Assembly (NCBI GenBank): GCA_007922225.1
Contig: ML679962.1
Span: forward strand, 28,937,563 to 29,001,562
Reading direction: 5' to 3'
Source: Emydura subglobosa
Lineage: Eukaryota > Chordata > Testudines > Chelidae
Length of the DNA: 64,000 nucleotides
Part shown: in pieces, positions 49,301-60,860 of the stretch
Layout of the letters: each line of letters opens with the position of its first letter
How positions within the stretch are numbered: position 1 is the stretch's first letter
Notes under the pieces: model-generated
Seen by the model: the letters and a program-made list of their open reading frames with translations, nothing else
Databases searched by the model: none
What the model was told of the DNA's origin: nothing
Translations under genes and position numbers: made by a program

Positions 49301-51388
49301 TCCAGAAGGAAGGAAACAGCTATATTTCTACAAGAAAACCTCGTTAATCAATTGACAAAGAAGGTGCAAGAGAAGCTTTGGACAAGGCTGCAGTCAGAGA
49401 AAGAATTCCATGATGGCACTCAGAGAATGGGAAGTAAAATATGGGTAATAAAAGTCAGTCCTGAAAGGTGATATGGCCAAGAGTTTGTACTGTGTTTCTT
49501 AAGACATCCAGCAGTGACACAGTCTATGAGGCCATCATCTTTAACAGCTTTCACCTCGCCTATGCAAAGAAAGGTTTCATAGTTTACCAATATACTGAAG
49601 TTACTATACTTGGGATTGTCTGAGGCAAACTTATCAAAGAGAATTTCAAAAGTTTTCTTCTCGAACATTAGAGGAGTTCCATACAAGAGGGTTCAGGTTA
49701 TGAACAATATAGTAATAGTAAAAAGCAATATAGTAAAGCACAGAATTGTTTCGGAGTCATTCCCTCAAGGATGGTGATCAATGCATTAGTTACATAAAAG
49801 CAGACATCGGGGAAGCTGGGCACATCTAAACTGTGAATAGTGCACTGTATATGACTGGGGAGAGAAATACCTTTTTGTTTTCAAATTATGCCCTCCATGC
49901 TAGGAGTTCAATAATTCATAGCTAAGATGTTTAAATTATTTATTGCATAAGTAAATATTGATGTTTGTTTCAGCTTAAATGAATCTCATGACTTGGGAGA
50001 TAGATTAATATGATCCATCAAACTCTGAGGACTGGGAGAGGGAATCGCATGTATTAGTTTAATGTACATGATGTTTGCTGGAAAGAATGAAAAGATTGTT
50101 CCTTTTCATTAAGTCTAAGGAAGAGGATAGCTACAGCTTTCAGCATCTTAGGAATTTCTGGTTAGCTGCCACAGATTTTGTGTCCCCCATCAACCCTGAA
50201 CAGGCTTTTTAATATTTAAAATTGTACCTGTTTTTTCAGGGCTTTCATTGCTCTGCCAGTGCTCTAGCTGCTACAGCTGCTGCTGTCACATTTAATAAGG
50301 ACTTTGCAGAGTGTAAATATTGCATTGCTGCACCAGCTTTTCTTTGGCAGAGGGAAAGGTCTTTGTTCATTAAGATGAGGTTTTCTTTGCTAGCTCTGCT
50401 GACATTCGCGTTTCAACTCAAGGTGACAAAGATCCATAATTCACCCACTGTGTACATCTGATGTCACTAAGGTGAATGTTTGCGAGCTCAGATCCCTCCC
50501 TGACGCCATAATGAGGTCATGGACAAAGGCTAGTAGCTTGTCATACCACATGATAAATATAGGCTAGGGAAAATCCGAAAGGATCAAATTATTCTTGGCC
50601 TATGTCTGCTGTTTCAGATGTTACAAATTATAATTTTGCCTAAGCTAAATTAATAACTTCTATTATTGTAGCAATACCATGAATCAGACTTTGTAGTTCC
50701 ATATTTCTCATCTCAAGGATTCATGTGTACAATAAAACAATAACTTACCCTTCATCACTTGTGGATTCTACAGGAAACAAAAGTATGAAATGGAAAAAAA
50801 TTCAAGATACAGTAAAATATCAGAGGGGAAAATCAAACTTGATGCCTGTCCACCTATCATAACAGTTGTTCATTGTAATGCTTTTCTCCCCAGCCTACTC
50901 TTCTGTATGTGTCAATCAAATTAAATATAATTGGTGCTGTTTACTTTCAGACAGTCAGAATTTAACAACAACATAACGCTTTCAGCAGACAACACATAAC
51001 ATCATAACTGCTATATGTATGATATGTATGCCAAAATGATGCATGCTATGTATTTTTGTGACAAACCTAGAAAACTCAGTGACCCTATGGGAGAAGTTTG
51101 CAAATTCGGACACCAAGATGCACCTGCCAAATTTGTATGTGAACCAACCCTGTGCCCAGGTAATCCCATATTTGCACACAGACGCACATGATTTTCTGTG
51201 TAGCAAATGGGTTAATTGTGCATGTGAAAACTGATACTTGTGTGCAATTACCCAATGGAAAGCAAATATAGAATCTGTAGCTTGAACAGGCATTTTTCAA
51301 GGACCACTTTAAAAAAACTGCTTTGGAAAATTTCATCCTGTATATTTCACAAAGAAACATTTCATGCTGTTTTCATTTATGTACGATA

Positions 51389-51480
51389 GTTTATTACATA
51401 TGAAGTGCCCAGTGTTCTCAGCAGCATACTTTACATAAATGAAGATGTAGTCCCTGCCCTAAAGAGCTTACAGTTTGACA
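51389..51480 (-). repeat. Dispersed SINE/LINE tail repeat, copy 4 (partial)
   Basis: GATGTAGTCCCTGCCCTAAA and GAGCTTACAGTTTGACA are the inverted start of the 1189-1301 family. The remainder is diverged. Confidence 0.6.
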
Positions 51481-51649
51481 GGTAGTGCAACACATAATGG
51501 CTGGTATAGAGACGATGAATCAGATGCTCCTATTTATCCTTTCTGGTGACAGCAAAATTATGCTGGGACCTTTTGGGAAAATGAAAGACAACAAATGTAA
51601 AACTGACAAAAGGAAGTCAATTTCAGAAGAATTTCTCTACTGGACCTAT

Positions 51650-51855
51650 TGGCCTGGGTCTTGGGAGGTCTGGATTCTATTTCTGGCTTGGCCATTGGCC
51701 TGCTGGATGAACTTGGGCAAGTCATGTCACCTTTTGTGCCTCGGTTTCCCCATCTGTAAAAAGGTGATAATGATATTGACTTCCTTCATAAAACACTTTG
51801 ACTTCTACTGCTGAAAAGCAATGTATAAGAGCTAGGTATTTTATTTATTTATTAC
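51650..51855 (+). repeat. MIR-like tRNA-derived SINE
   Basis: GGGTCTTGGGAGGTCTGGAT, GAACTTGGGCAAGTCATGTC, CCTCGGTTTCCCCATCTGTA, AACACTTTGACTTCTACTGC and GTATAAGAGCTAGGTATT follow the MIR/CORE-SINE order from tRNA-related head through core to tail, ending in an ATTT-rich stretch. Confidence 0.88.
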
Positions 51856-53440
51856 AAAGTACAGAAGTAATCTGTGGAACTCAGGCCAAGAATTTAGTAG
51901 GATGGTACACAAGGGCACCCACAGTTACGTTAGGTAGGATTTTTAAAATAGGGATATAAATCCCATGCTTTAAGGTGTAAGCCAGCCATTAACAGCTTGG
52001 GAAGACACTTCCCCTTTGGGAAGGTTTCTCCACAATTGTCCAGTATAGAGTTTGTTGTACCTTATTCTGAAGTTTCTAGTACTTGGCCCTTGCAGAGAGA
52101 GGATACTGGAGTAGCTGGATTACTGCTGTCATGCAGCATGGCAATTCCTATGTTAGTTACTTTTAATTACTTTTTTAAATGACTGCTGAGATTCTCCTGC
52201 ATTCAGCCAACTGTTGGATCTATCACATCAGTGCCTAATCCAGCCAGAAGGTAGCAGTAGCATTAACCTTGTAGTATCCATGTAACCACAAAGCCCCTCC
52301 TCCTCACACGCATGCATTCCTTAGACACATAAACCTGTTTACAGGAGGGCAAGGAAGAATCATGTCTTGCTTCCCACAGGGCCCCACAAAGCTAAGATCT
52401 GTCCTGGAAGCAGGCCAAGGCTGCATACTCCTGGACTTTAGGGGGAGAAAGGGGACTCCACCCTATTGAGAAAACATTCTAGAATGTTACTTTTGTGCTC
52501 AATGTTAAACCATACATTTAAAAAAACCCAATGTCTTCCCCGAGCCATCCTTCACCTTTACTAATGTCCTCTATTTTGACTGTGGCTCACACTGATGCTT
52601 TCAGTGTGATGTAGGTGTGAACCCTTCCTGTTACGATTTTATGTTAAGTATCCAGTTGTGGAAAGAGATGACTTGTGAGGTGGAAAGGTCTTACTAAAAC
52701 ATGTCATTTTTAAAATCAATAATAAAGACTAAGCAACAACAAACAAAAGGCATTAAAAAAAGGATTTACTGTGCAACACATTTTTTCACCTAAATATTAT
52801 AGGCTATCCCTATGTTTGAATTCTCTGAACTACGGAGGGAGGAAAATGTACTAGTGCTCATTTCGGTAAAATTACTACACTCCAGAATATTATCATTCTC
52901 ACTTTTGGACCCCTTGTTGGGTCTGATCGGCACTTAAATAGGCTTATTCTTGGCTTTGTACACTCCTGTTATTCTGGTTCTGTTTGAGTTCCCAGCGGTT
53001 TATATATTTTTTTGCTTTCACCCCGATAGCAAGCTTGTCTAAGAACTGCTGGCTAGATTTGTATTATGAAGAGAGAGAAAGTGAAATAAAAATATAGCGC
53101 CCAGGTTTCAAACAAGGGCATCTTAGTTATAGCAACTAATACTGCATTTGAATTCTAAAAATGGCTAAATACTCGACATGGTCCCAAACCCAGAATCAGA
53201 GGTCAGAAAGCTCTGAATTATGAGCAAATACAAATCCAGATCTCAGGCAGGTGACAAGTGCATGTATCTGTACCCTGAATCCAAGCAAAGTTAAATCTTG
53301 GGAAAGTATGGATGCTTATTTAAACTTTGTGACTCTGCTCCATTTCTGCCACCTACTTTAGTAACAACACTGTTCGTGGCAACGCAAGTGACCACACAAT
53401 GGCTGGGCTGCCTGGTATAACTTCTGAAGTTTGAAAAGTG

Positions 53441-53520
53441 GATATCTCAGCTAGTGTAAATCAGCAGAGAACAGTTGAAGTCAATCGAGCTATAATTCAC
53501 ATCAGCTGAGAATTTGGCCT
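53441..53520. repeat. Palindromic dispersed repeat with TTGAAGTCAAT core
   Basis: CAGCTAGTGTAAATCAGCAG, AGTTGAAGTCAATCGAGC and TTCACATCAGCTGAGAATTT with GGCC. Related to 46237-46317. Confidence 0.75.
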
Positions 53521-54163
53521 TTTACGGTTAATTCTTAGCTGCTTGCTATATGAGAAAGTTATATGAATTGCTCCTGGTTGTTTAGATTTGGCATGTAGCT
53601 TATTGTGTATCTCAGGGTTCTGCCATTGCATAGGGCAATACACAATAATGCCAATATAATAAAACAAATTCCTTTTCTTGTATCTGTTGATGACCTAGCC
53701 TATTAAATATTCTTTAAAGTCAAATGGTATTTATCATAAATCCTGCAACAGAAGAGCGGTTTTGAGATATAACGTTCCATTTCTCTTTGCTGATGAAACA
53801 TGGAAGGGGAATATAGATTGAATCACCTGAAAACATTTGGCTACAATTTCTCATACAAAGCTCATTTGTCAACATATCGGATGCATTGTTGCAGTGATGT
53901 GGACCCTGATGTTTTGTGGTGTGCTGTATATCACTCCAGCTAGAATGGGAACATAATGCAAAGCAATAGAGGTGTGTAGTTCTGCTATGGTTGTCTCTCA
54001 GAACGTTCATTATTGGGAGGGCCTTTAAAGTTAAATTGCAGGCATTAGTTTGTATTGACAGCCCTGTTTTCTATCCTCAGGCATGAAGTAGTTGTTGTTG
54101 TTATTTGTATACAAAAGAGCCCAGAGGCCCGAACTGAGATCAGACCACACCACTAGGTCAGAT

Positions 54164-54270
54164 GGGCCTGATTTTAATCACATTTACACCAGTGTAAATG
54201 AAGAGCAATTCCATTGAAATAAATAGAATTGCTCTGGTGTTAAAACCCTGGTGTGATCAGACTCAGGCCC
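54164..54270. repeat. Palindromic dispersed repeat, well-preserved arms
   Basis: GGGCCTGA pairs with TCAGGCCC at the ends, TTTACACCAG pairs loosely with CTGGTGTGA, and the inner arms GAGCAATT/AATTGCTC are perfect around TCCATTGAAATAAAT. Confidence 0.8.
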
Positions 54271-54930
54271 CAAAATATTTCAATATATATTGCATCTAAA
54301 ATTGCTCTTCTTTTTGAGTATCTGACCTTCAAAAACAGCTGAACAGACTTTCTTCCAACAATAAAACAGGACTGTGTTCAAGCCTGAGAAATCTCAGCCC
54401 CAAAGGGAAAGTTTTATAAGCCACTGACTTGGAATGAAAGTGCCATCTTGTCTACACAATGGTAACAACAATAGCAACAGCTAATGTGTAAGTACCAAGA
54501 ATAAATAAAAATGACAAAGCCTGATGGGGACAGGGCAGAAGATAGAAAAGTAACCAAGTGAGTAAACATCAAAATGATTATCCTGATTTGCAAGAAATCC
54601 AATACAGAACAAGGATATTTACAGACTTATTGAGTTGACGGTGATTCTGCTCTTGTCATAATTGATGTCAGTTGCAAAAATCTGAATCACAAAGCAAGCG
54701 TGCAAAACAGACTCCTTTCTTTCTTGGTGGTCTTCCATCCAAATGGTGACTAAGCCAAGCCCTGTTGAACTTTCATAAGCACTAAGATCAAAACTAATTA
54801 AAGCAGTTCAACCACAGTGCTGCAAGCATGCATGCTACTTCAATTACTGCTCTCAATGGTTCCACTACTCCGTTAATTCCAGGGTGTGCTTATCTATATC
54901 GGCATTGTAACTGAACAGTTTTTAATTAAT

Positions 54931-55024
54931 GGGGCCTAATTCTTGCACGTACTCTGTGGTAAAACAGAACTAATTCCACTGAAGTCAAAGGTGTTACTCT
55001 CATGTAAAACTGGGAATCAAGCCC
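54931..55024. repeat. Palindromic-family repeat, diverged
   Basis: GGGGCCTAATTCTTGCACGT ... ATTCCACTGAAGTCAAAGGT ... ACTGGGAATCAAGCCC. The core CACTGAAGTCAA and the complementary ends fit the family. Confidence 0.5.
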
Positions 55025-55926
55025 ATTGCACACACATTGTTCAGGTGAACAACTCCCCATAGGCACAAGTTGAAAAGGTAGGTTTATTGTTTGCGAAACA
55101 AAACAAAAGTGGTGTTCAACAGAACACAGTTCAGCTTCAGTGAAAAGTGATCACATTTTAGCTGATATGTAAAGTTTGCTCTCCAGGTCTATTCCATTGT
55201 AAAGATAAATATATGCACTCACCGTTATGAAAATTATCTTGCAATCAAATAAACTTAAATGTCCTAACCATCAGTTCATTTCATAACCGCATTTTTTTCC
55301 AGGCATGCTATAGCAAAAGGCCCTCACCCGTGATTAAGTTCAAACTAAGTATGAAGTTTTAAAACTGAAGCTGTTTTTGAGTTACCCAAGCATTAAAAAG
55401 CCTCTAAAAAATTTAACAGCTGCAAAATTTTTATTTAAGTTCAGCAGAGTTTATTGAAAATGAAGGTTTTTTGTGTTTTGGTTTTGGTTTACTGTCTTAA
55501 CTCACCAACAAAATCCTTTATTTTCTTTTGGTCACCAGTGTAGAAAAGGAAGAAATCTACGCTCTCTTCTTGTGCAAAGAAAATGGAGAGCCTTACATGA
55601 GATGAGAGAGAGAGTGTGTGCTACGACTAGGAATCTATATGTGTCTATTTTGGGGTAATATATCATTGACATGATTCTGCCTGTTTGAGTTCACTGATGG
55701 CCACTAGTTCTATATTGCATTCTATAGCCATCTACCTCCCACCCAGTTATCTGACTGTGCAAAAAATTTTGTCAGCTAGTTGAACTTTACACTTCAGAGC
55801 CTTAGTCCTACTCATGTGTTCACATGACTTCAGTGGGACCACTCTTTGATCGGAATTGACTTCCATGAGCTCAGGCTTAGGCTTCATATGACAAAGGACT
55901 GCTCATGGTCTTGGTCCAGTGATTCA

Positions 55927-56041
55927 TTCCCATTCAGCAAAAGCATATAAGCATGTGCTTAATTCCCTTTGCAGACCATGGGATTGAAACAAGTGCTTAA
56001 AGTTAAGCACATGTTTAAGTGCTTTGCAGAGAAGGAATGGA
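55927..56041. repeat. Palindromic dispersed repeat (GCTTAA arms)
   Basis: CCATTCAGCAAAAGCATATA with AAGCATGTGCTTAA on the left, and TTAAGCACATGTTTAAGTGC with TTTGCAGAGAAGGAATGG on the right. The arms are complementary over about 35 bp with mismatches. Confidence 0.75.
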
Positions 56042-57249
56042 CCCAAATGATTTGCTGATTTGGGGTCTGTGTGAGTAAGGGTTTGCCACATCCTTCTTTT
56101 TTTTTTCCTAGCTGTGTTCATACACACCACAGTTCTGCTTGTGTTTGCAGGCCTACTTGACAAATGCAACAGACGATGGTGTAGTACCTTTTCCTGATGT
56201 GCTAGTATTGGGAGAGAAGCTATGCCATTGTCATCATAATAGCTACAGCCTTTTTTTGTTGTTATGATGAAATCTCTTTAATCCCAAATACTTTAAGGCA
56301 TGTATGAAACTGACAATGACTTAGTATCTTACGACTAAGGAAACTACTTCTTATGCAGTTGATGATGGAAGTCAACTCATGGCACTTGTGACAAAGAAAA
56401 TCGTGCACCAGTTTCACCTCCAACTGACATTTATCTTAAATAGTAAAAATGTATGTGGCAGAAAAACACTGTTCCATTAAGGATGTTGAAAAATAAGATC
56501 TTTATTGGCTACATGCAGCAAATACAAAATATACCTCAAAAAAGTGCAATTGCTTGAAATACACACATTTGTCCCATTAAAATATACAAGCATATTAATT
56601 AAGAACAGCTCATCTCTCATGTAAAGAAAGGAACAGATTAATAATGAAACAATCCCTTTTGTTCCCTACCGGCTCCTGTGTGACAGTCTACAGCCAAAAA
56701 GTGATTTGTTTTGATCCTTATAATGGGTAGAATAATTAATAACAATGGCATCCATCACTTCTACAACAAGCTTATCTCAGTACTTTTTCATTGACATGGG
56801 AGAAAAGTAGGAGCAAGTCAACACAGACGTTGCAATAAAAGCAGATAATACTTATAGCCTTTTAACTTGGTATATCTAATTAGAGATTTGATAAATAGAT
56901 CTCTGCAGTGATCACTAGAAAGTGATGCTTAATAACCTGTGCAGAATCTGGAATCAGGTGTCTATCACAAATGAAGTCTACAAGGGCAAGCGGGGGGAGG
57001 AAATAAATTATAACTCAAAATTGAATGTGGAATTTGAAGGCTATTGAATATATTTTTAACAGCGAGTTTCTGCATTCTTTCCAGATAGTTTATGCTCTAA
57101 AATAGTATTGACGGTCTTTGGAAAAGTTTCCAAAGTTTAATGGATGGTGGTTTTGCTCTCAAATAGCAGGTAGAAGAGATGAAATTTCTTGCACGTAGTG
57201 AATATTAGTAAACGAGAAGCTGCATCACTCTCTAAACATAGCACATGGG

Positions 57250-57309
57250 GGTCAGTTCCTCGGCTGATGTAAATTAGTATAGTTCCAGTGACTTCAGTGG
57301 AACTATGAT
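57250..57309. repeat. Half copy of the palindromic dispersed repeat
   Basis: CGGCTGATGTAAATTAGTAT and AGTTCCAGTGACTTCAGTGG match the left half and core of 46237-46317. The right arm is absent, replaced from about 57310 by GAGTGACCAAATGTCCCAAT, which resembles the end of the hAT-type MITE. Confidence 0.55.
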
Positions 57310-57510
57310 AGAGTGACCAAATGTCCCAATTTTACTTTTTAAAATATCAAGTATAAACCTTCCATTTTGGGGGATTTCATGTTCATATCTGTAGCATCCA
57401 GGAGCCTATCAACCTTGTTAGATACTTGTTCCCATCAGGAGGTTAAATCGACTCTGGTAGAGTGTTAGTCTTTGTCTGTGTAAGCTGGCGGCACGGTCCA
57501 GCTGGTGCAT

Positions 57511-57561
57511 TGCGACCCTTCCTTGGGCCCAGGCTCCGAGGAAGGCCACAGTGCCTTCCCC
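57511..57561. repeat. Direct repeat at left edge of the GC-rich block
   Basis: GCGACCCTTCCTTGGGCCCA followed by GGCTCCGAGGAAGGCCA. The same sequence, about 90% identical, recurs at 58711-58761, exactly 1200 bp away. It contains a short inverted repeat (CTTCCT..GG / CC..AGGAAG). Confidence 0.9.
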
Positions 57562-57589
57562 TATGGGAATAAATGGTGCCAGTTACCAG

Positions 57590-57920
57590 TCTTTAGCCCT
57601 GGCCCCCAGCGGGGCGGACTCCTTTCCCAGTCTGTAGCCCTCCAGCCCTCCCGTAGGGCAGGTCTGTAGCCCCGGCCTTCCAACAGGCGGGGCGGTCAAG
57701 CAGTCTATTGCCCCAGCCTTCCCACAGGCAGGGCGAGCAAGTGGTTTGGTGCCCCCGGCCCCCAGGCAGGGCGGGGCAGGCAAGCAGTCTATAGTCCCTG
57801 GCCCGCAAGCCGGGCAGGGCTGATGAGGTAATCAATAGCCTTCGGCCCTCCAGCGGGCAAGGCAGGCAAAATAGTTTGTGGCCCCCGGCCTTGCAAGCAG
57901 ACGGGGCTGGTAGGGCTCGG
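57590..57920. repeat. Degenerate GC-rich minisatellite
   Basis: Units of roughly 55-65 bp built on GTCTGTAGCCCCGGCCTTCC, AACAGGCGGGGC and CAAGCAGTCTATTG-like blocks repeat about five or six times with substitutions and indels. Confidence 0.75.
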
Positions 57921-58710
57921 TATCCTCGGCTAGCCAAACGCAGAGGATGTCAAGCACTCCCGCAGTGGTTAGAGAAGGCGGGAGAGGGACACAGGCCCAC
58001 CCGACTCCACTGCGTCCCAGCCTAGGGCCCTATCAGTGGCAAAGTGTTAGGCCACTGAGTCAGCGGGGATCCAGCCGTAACACGCTGACGGGTTGCCCCT
58101 GACTCAGCCACTCACTAGTTGGCTGCCCTTGGGCTACTTCCTCCCACCCTGTCCCCGGGTACCTGCAGCTAGCAGTCTCCCTCTGAGTTGCTGGTGTAGA
58201 AGGCGAGCGGCAGTCCCAGAAGTCCCTCACCATCGACCGGCAGCAGGTCCGGAAACTCCTCTGGCTCATCAGCGGACGGCAGCCCCTCCAGGTCACAGGG
58301 TCCCAGGGTTTCCTCCAGTCCACCAGGTTCAGTCAGCTCTAGAGGGTCCACGGTGTCAGGCAGCTCCTCCAAGTCAGGGCTGGCCTCCGGGGGTATTTCC
58401 CATCCAGTAGTCTCAGGTGGCTCATCCCAGCTACTAGGGCTCGGCTCTCCCAGCTACTAGGGCTCTCCGGTCACCTGGGCCAGGCAGACTTTGGAAGCCC
58501 CGGTCGGTGGAGTGGTGGCTCCAAACAGCCATTGGGCCGGGGTCAGGCCTAGACCACAGACTCTGGGAAGACACGTCTGTCTCCAGCGGCAGCTTCCTCC
58601 CTACTGAGCTGCTAGGCCGGCCTTTCATATTTCCCTTTCCTGCCTTTGTTCCGCCGCTCTGTTTCCGGGCAGTTTGGCCTGTAGGGCCCTGTTCTGCCCA
58701 GCAGGGACAT

Positions 58711-58761
58711 CGCGACCCTTCCTCGGGCCCAGGCTCCGAGGAAGGCCACCGCGCCTTCCTA
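58711..58761. repeat. Direct repeat at right edge of the GC-rich block
   Basis: GCGACCCTTCCTCGGGCCCA then GGCTCCGAGGAAGGCCACCG. Here the internal arms CTTCCTCGG and CCGAGGAAG are perfectly complementary. Confidence 0.9.
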
Positions 58762-58939
58762 TAGTCCCCCTCTAGTGACTGATCCATGTAAGAGGCTAGA
58801 AATATACTACAGCTGCTTTAGCTCAAGTGAGAGATGTTCATAGTTTTAATGTTGAAAGGCCTGGTTTCAAGCCCCACTGATAGTCCAGGCAGGGGTTCAG
58901 CTATGAATCCGACAGCTTTCATGCTGAAAATATTAACTC

Positions 58940-59145
58940 TTGCTCATCCCTTAGTCACAATCTAGTTCTTCTATTCCTGGTTCTGCCTTGAGCAATTTAC
59001 TTAACTTCCGAATACCATTGTTTCCCCTCCTGTAAAAAAAAATAATAACTTGCCTAGTCTGTGTTTACTGACTGATGAAAGTCTGTAAAGCATTTTGAGA
59101 TGGAAGGCTAGACCTGTAACAACACAGCCATCGTTATTTATCAGG
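58940..59145 (+). repeat. MIR-like SINE, diverged
   Basis: CTTGAGCAATTTACTTAACT, ACCATTGTTTCCCCTCCTGT, GTCTGTAAAGCATTTTGAGA and a final GTTATTTAT follow the MIR/CORE-SINE core and tail order. The head is poorly preserved. Confidence 0.7.
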
Positions 59146-60356
59146 TATTGCAGAACCCAGTGCTACCCACATTTGACTGTAGCTTAATTGAAAAGTGTAA
59201 CATATTTGCATGAGCCATTGCCTGACACGGCGGGGTATTTTCATCTGAGAGTTTAGCAGCAACTGTAAAAGTGGTGAATAATTCTCATGTAATCAGTAAT
59301 GTGCCAAGGAGATAGTTTTTGAGACGGATTAGATCTATGCTTGAGGTTCTGGCTAAATTGGGGCTGAGACCACACTCAATGTCTCTGTAATCTTTTAAGA
59401 TGTCACCATGAGATGAATACAACATCCAAACCTGAAACACAAAATAGGCCACATCTAGCGTGGCTCCCTTCTGGAATCAAGGCCACTGGGGTAGATGCAG
59501 ACAAGAGGATATGAAAGCAAACCCCCTGAAGTTTGAAGAGGCTTAGATTAGATGTTCCAGTTTTGGCATCTCTCCAATAGTTCAGACGCTCCTGTAATAC
59601 ACTGTGTAGCCTGCTAAGCTTGGCATATATCCACTTCATATACAATAAAAGATGCTGCCTATAATGATAACAGCTCAGATTTTTTTCCTCCTGCTGTCCT
59701 TAATATTAGCACTTTTATTAGCAAGCAGAATTGTACACGGACTTTATTCAGGTCTTTCAATAGTATCCCTTTCTCTATCAAGGAGTGAAAAGATCTGGAT
59801 GACAAGTAGATGATTAAAACCCTTAGGGAAGTTATTCCTGACAACAACAAAAACCTTCCAGAAAGTCCTGCTGGAGCTAAAGCCCTATGTAGACACTGTC
59901 TGGCATCATTTTATTAACAGACTAGATGTGTCATTAAAAAATAAAATCATGGGTCCATCCCAGAGGCATACATTTGGATAGACAAATAGAGCTGAAGTGA
60001 CAAAAGGGATTTGTCCACTCAGACATGCTGACGGGCCTTGAGATAAGACGTAAGTCTCACATAAGCAGTTCTTGAGTTAAAATATTAATTCACTCTTTGG
60101 AAATACTAAAAAAAATCAGAGGGATTTCCATGGCTCAGACTTCTCATTTTAGAAGCTTTAGCACTTACCTTCCCCGGCAAGAGCTTAAAAACCCATTCTG
60201 TGTGCCCATGTTTGCATCCTGTAATGTATAATCATTTCCCGAGTAAGAAGTGTGTTGAATACAGCAGGACTGGAAATGGCTTTCGGCTTTCATTATGTCA
60301 GTCCTCCCTTTGAGGTTGCTGGGATTTCATGTTATTTGGAATTACCTACATATGCC

Positions 60357-60440
60357 CCAATTCAGCAAAGCACTTAAGCACAGGCTTGGTTTTTCAATGG
60401 GACTTAACCAAGGGCTCCTGCGCTTTTTGGAATAGGGATG
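60357..60440. repeat. Palindromic-family repeat, diverged
   Basis: CCCAATTCAGCAAAGCACTT, AAGCACAGGCTTGG, the core TTTTTCAATGGGACTTAACC, and GCGCTTTTTGGAATAGGG at the right. Similar in layout to 55927-56041. Confidence 0.55.
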
Positions 60441-60489
60441 CATTCCTCAATCAGGGCCGAGCATCTTCCCATATTTTAGGCTGGTAAAC

Positions 60490-60860
60490 ATACGATGGCA
60501 TTTCACCCAGAACGGTGGGTGTTCGGGACCGTGCAGGAGCAGCCTTTGGGCTTGATTTGCTCCTGCACATGCGCTCTATCGGGGCGTCGCTTCCTGCTCC
60601 CTGACTCGCAGAGCCAGCGCTGGCCCCAACAAAGGTTATAGCCGCTTCTGGGGATCTCTGCCTTGTGCCACCGATACAGGGGACTTCACGGACCCCCGCC
60701 AGTGCAGGATAGGCATAGTGTCGCTCTGCCACATTCCTTCCTACTCCAGTACACCCCTGGTGACCCTCGCATGCCGCCAACACTGACAGGAGCAGTTAGC
60801 AGACAAAGGGCCTGGAGCCAGGGCCCTTGCACCAGCAGGGAATTGAATTCTCTAGGCACT
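60490..60860. other. CpG-bearing GC-rich patch
   Basis: About 16 CpG dinucleotides occur within roughly 290 bp (60490-60780) in an otherwise CpG-poor intron. Both strands have open frames of 60-110 codons, but none resembles a known protein. It could be a GC-rich repeat, a retrocopy fragment or a small CpG island. Confidence 0.4.

Larger units (their letters stand above)
57480..58790. other. GC-rich, CpG-bearing block of unknown origin
   Basis: About 1.3 kb is sharply GC-rich against an AT-rich intron, with abrupt edges. It starts with a direct repeat copy (57511-57561), followed by a degenerate minisatellite and then non-repetitive GC-rich sequence, and ends with a second copy of the direct repeat (58711-58761). 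On the minus strand, a frame ending at 58169 and open for roughly 95 codons encodes an acidic, proline/glutamate/leucine-rich peptide (for example DLEGLPSADEPEEFPDLLPV). I recognise no protein family. The options are an unclassified mobile element, a retrocopy or a CpG island; I lean towards a repeat because of the terminal direct repeats. Confidence 0.55.

Noticed and set aside
58093..58787. Several 65-117 codon frames on both strands as candidate nested genes
   Set aside because: GC-rich sequence depletes stop codons on all frames; no domain is recognisable and there is no splice or promoter context. Described only as part of the GC-rich block.
60451..60783. 110-codon minus-strand frame as a possible gene
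   Set aside because: No recognisable motif, and open frames exist on the opposite strand too; composition explains it.
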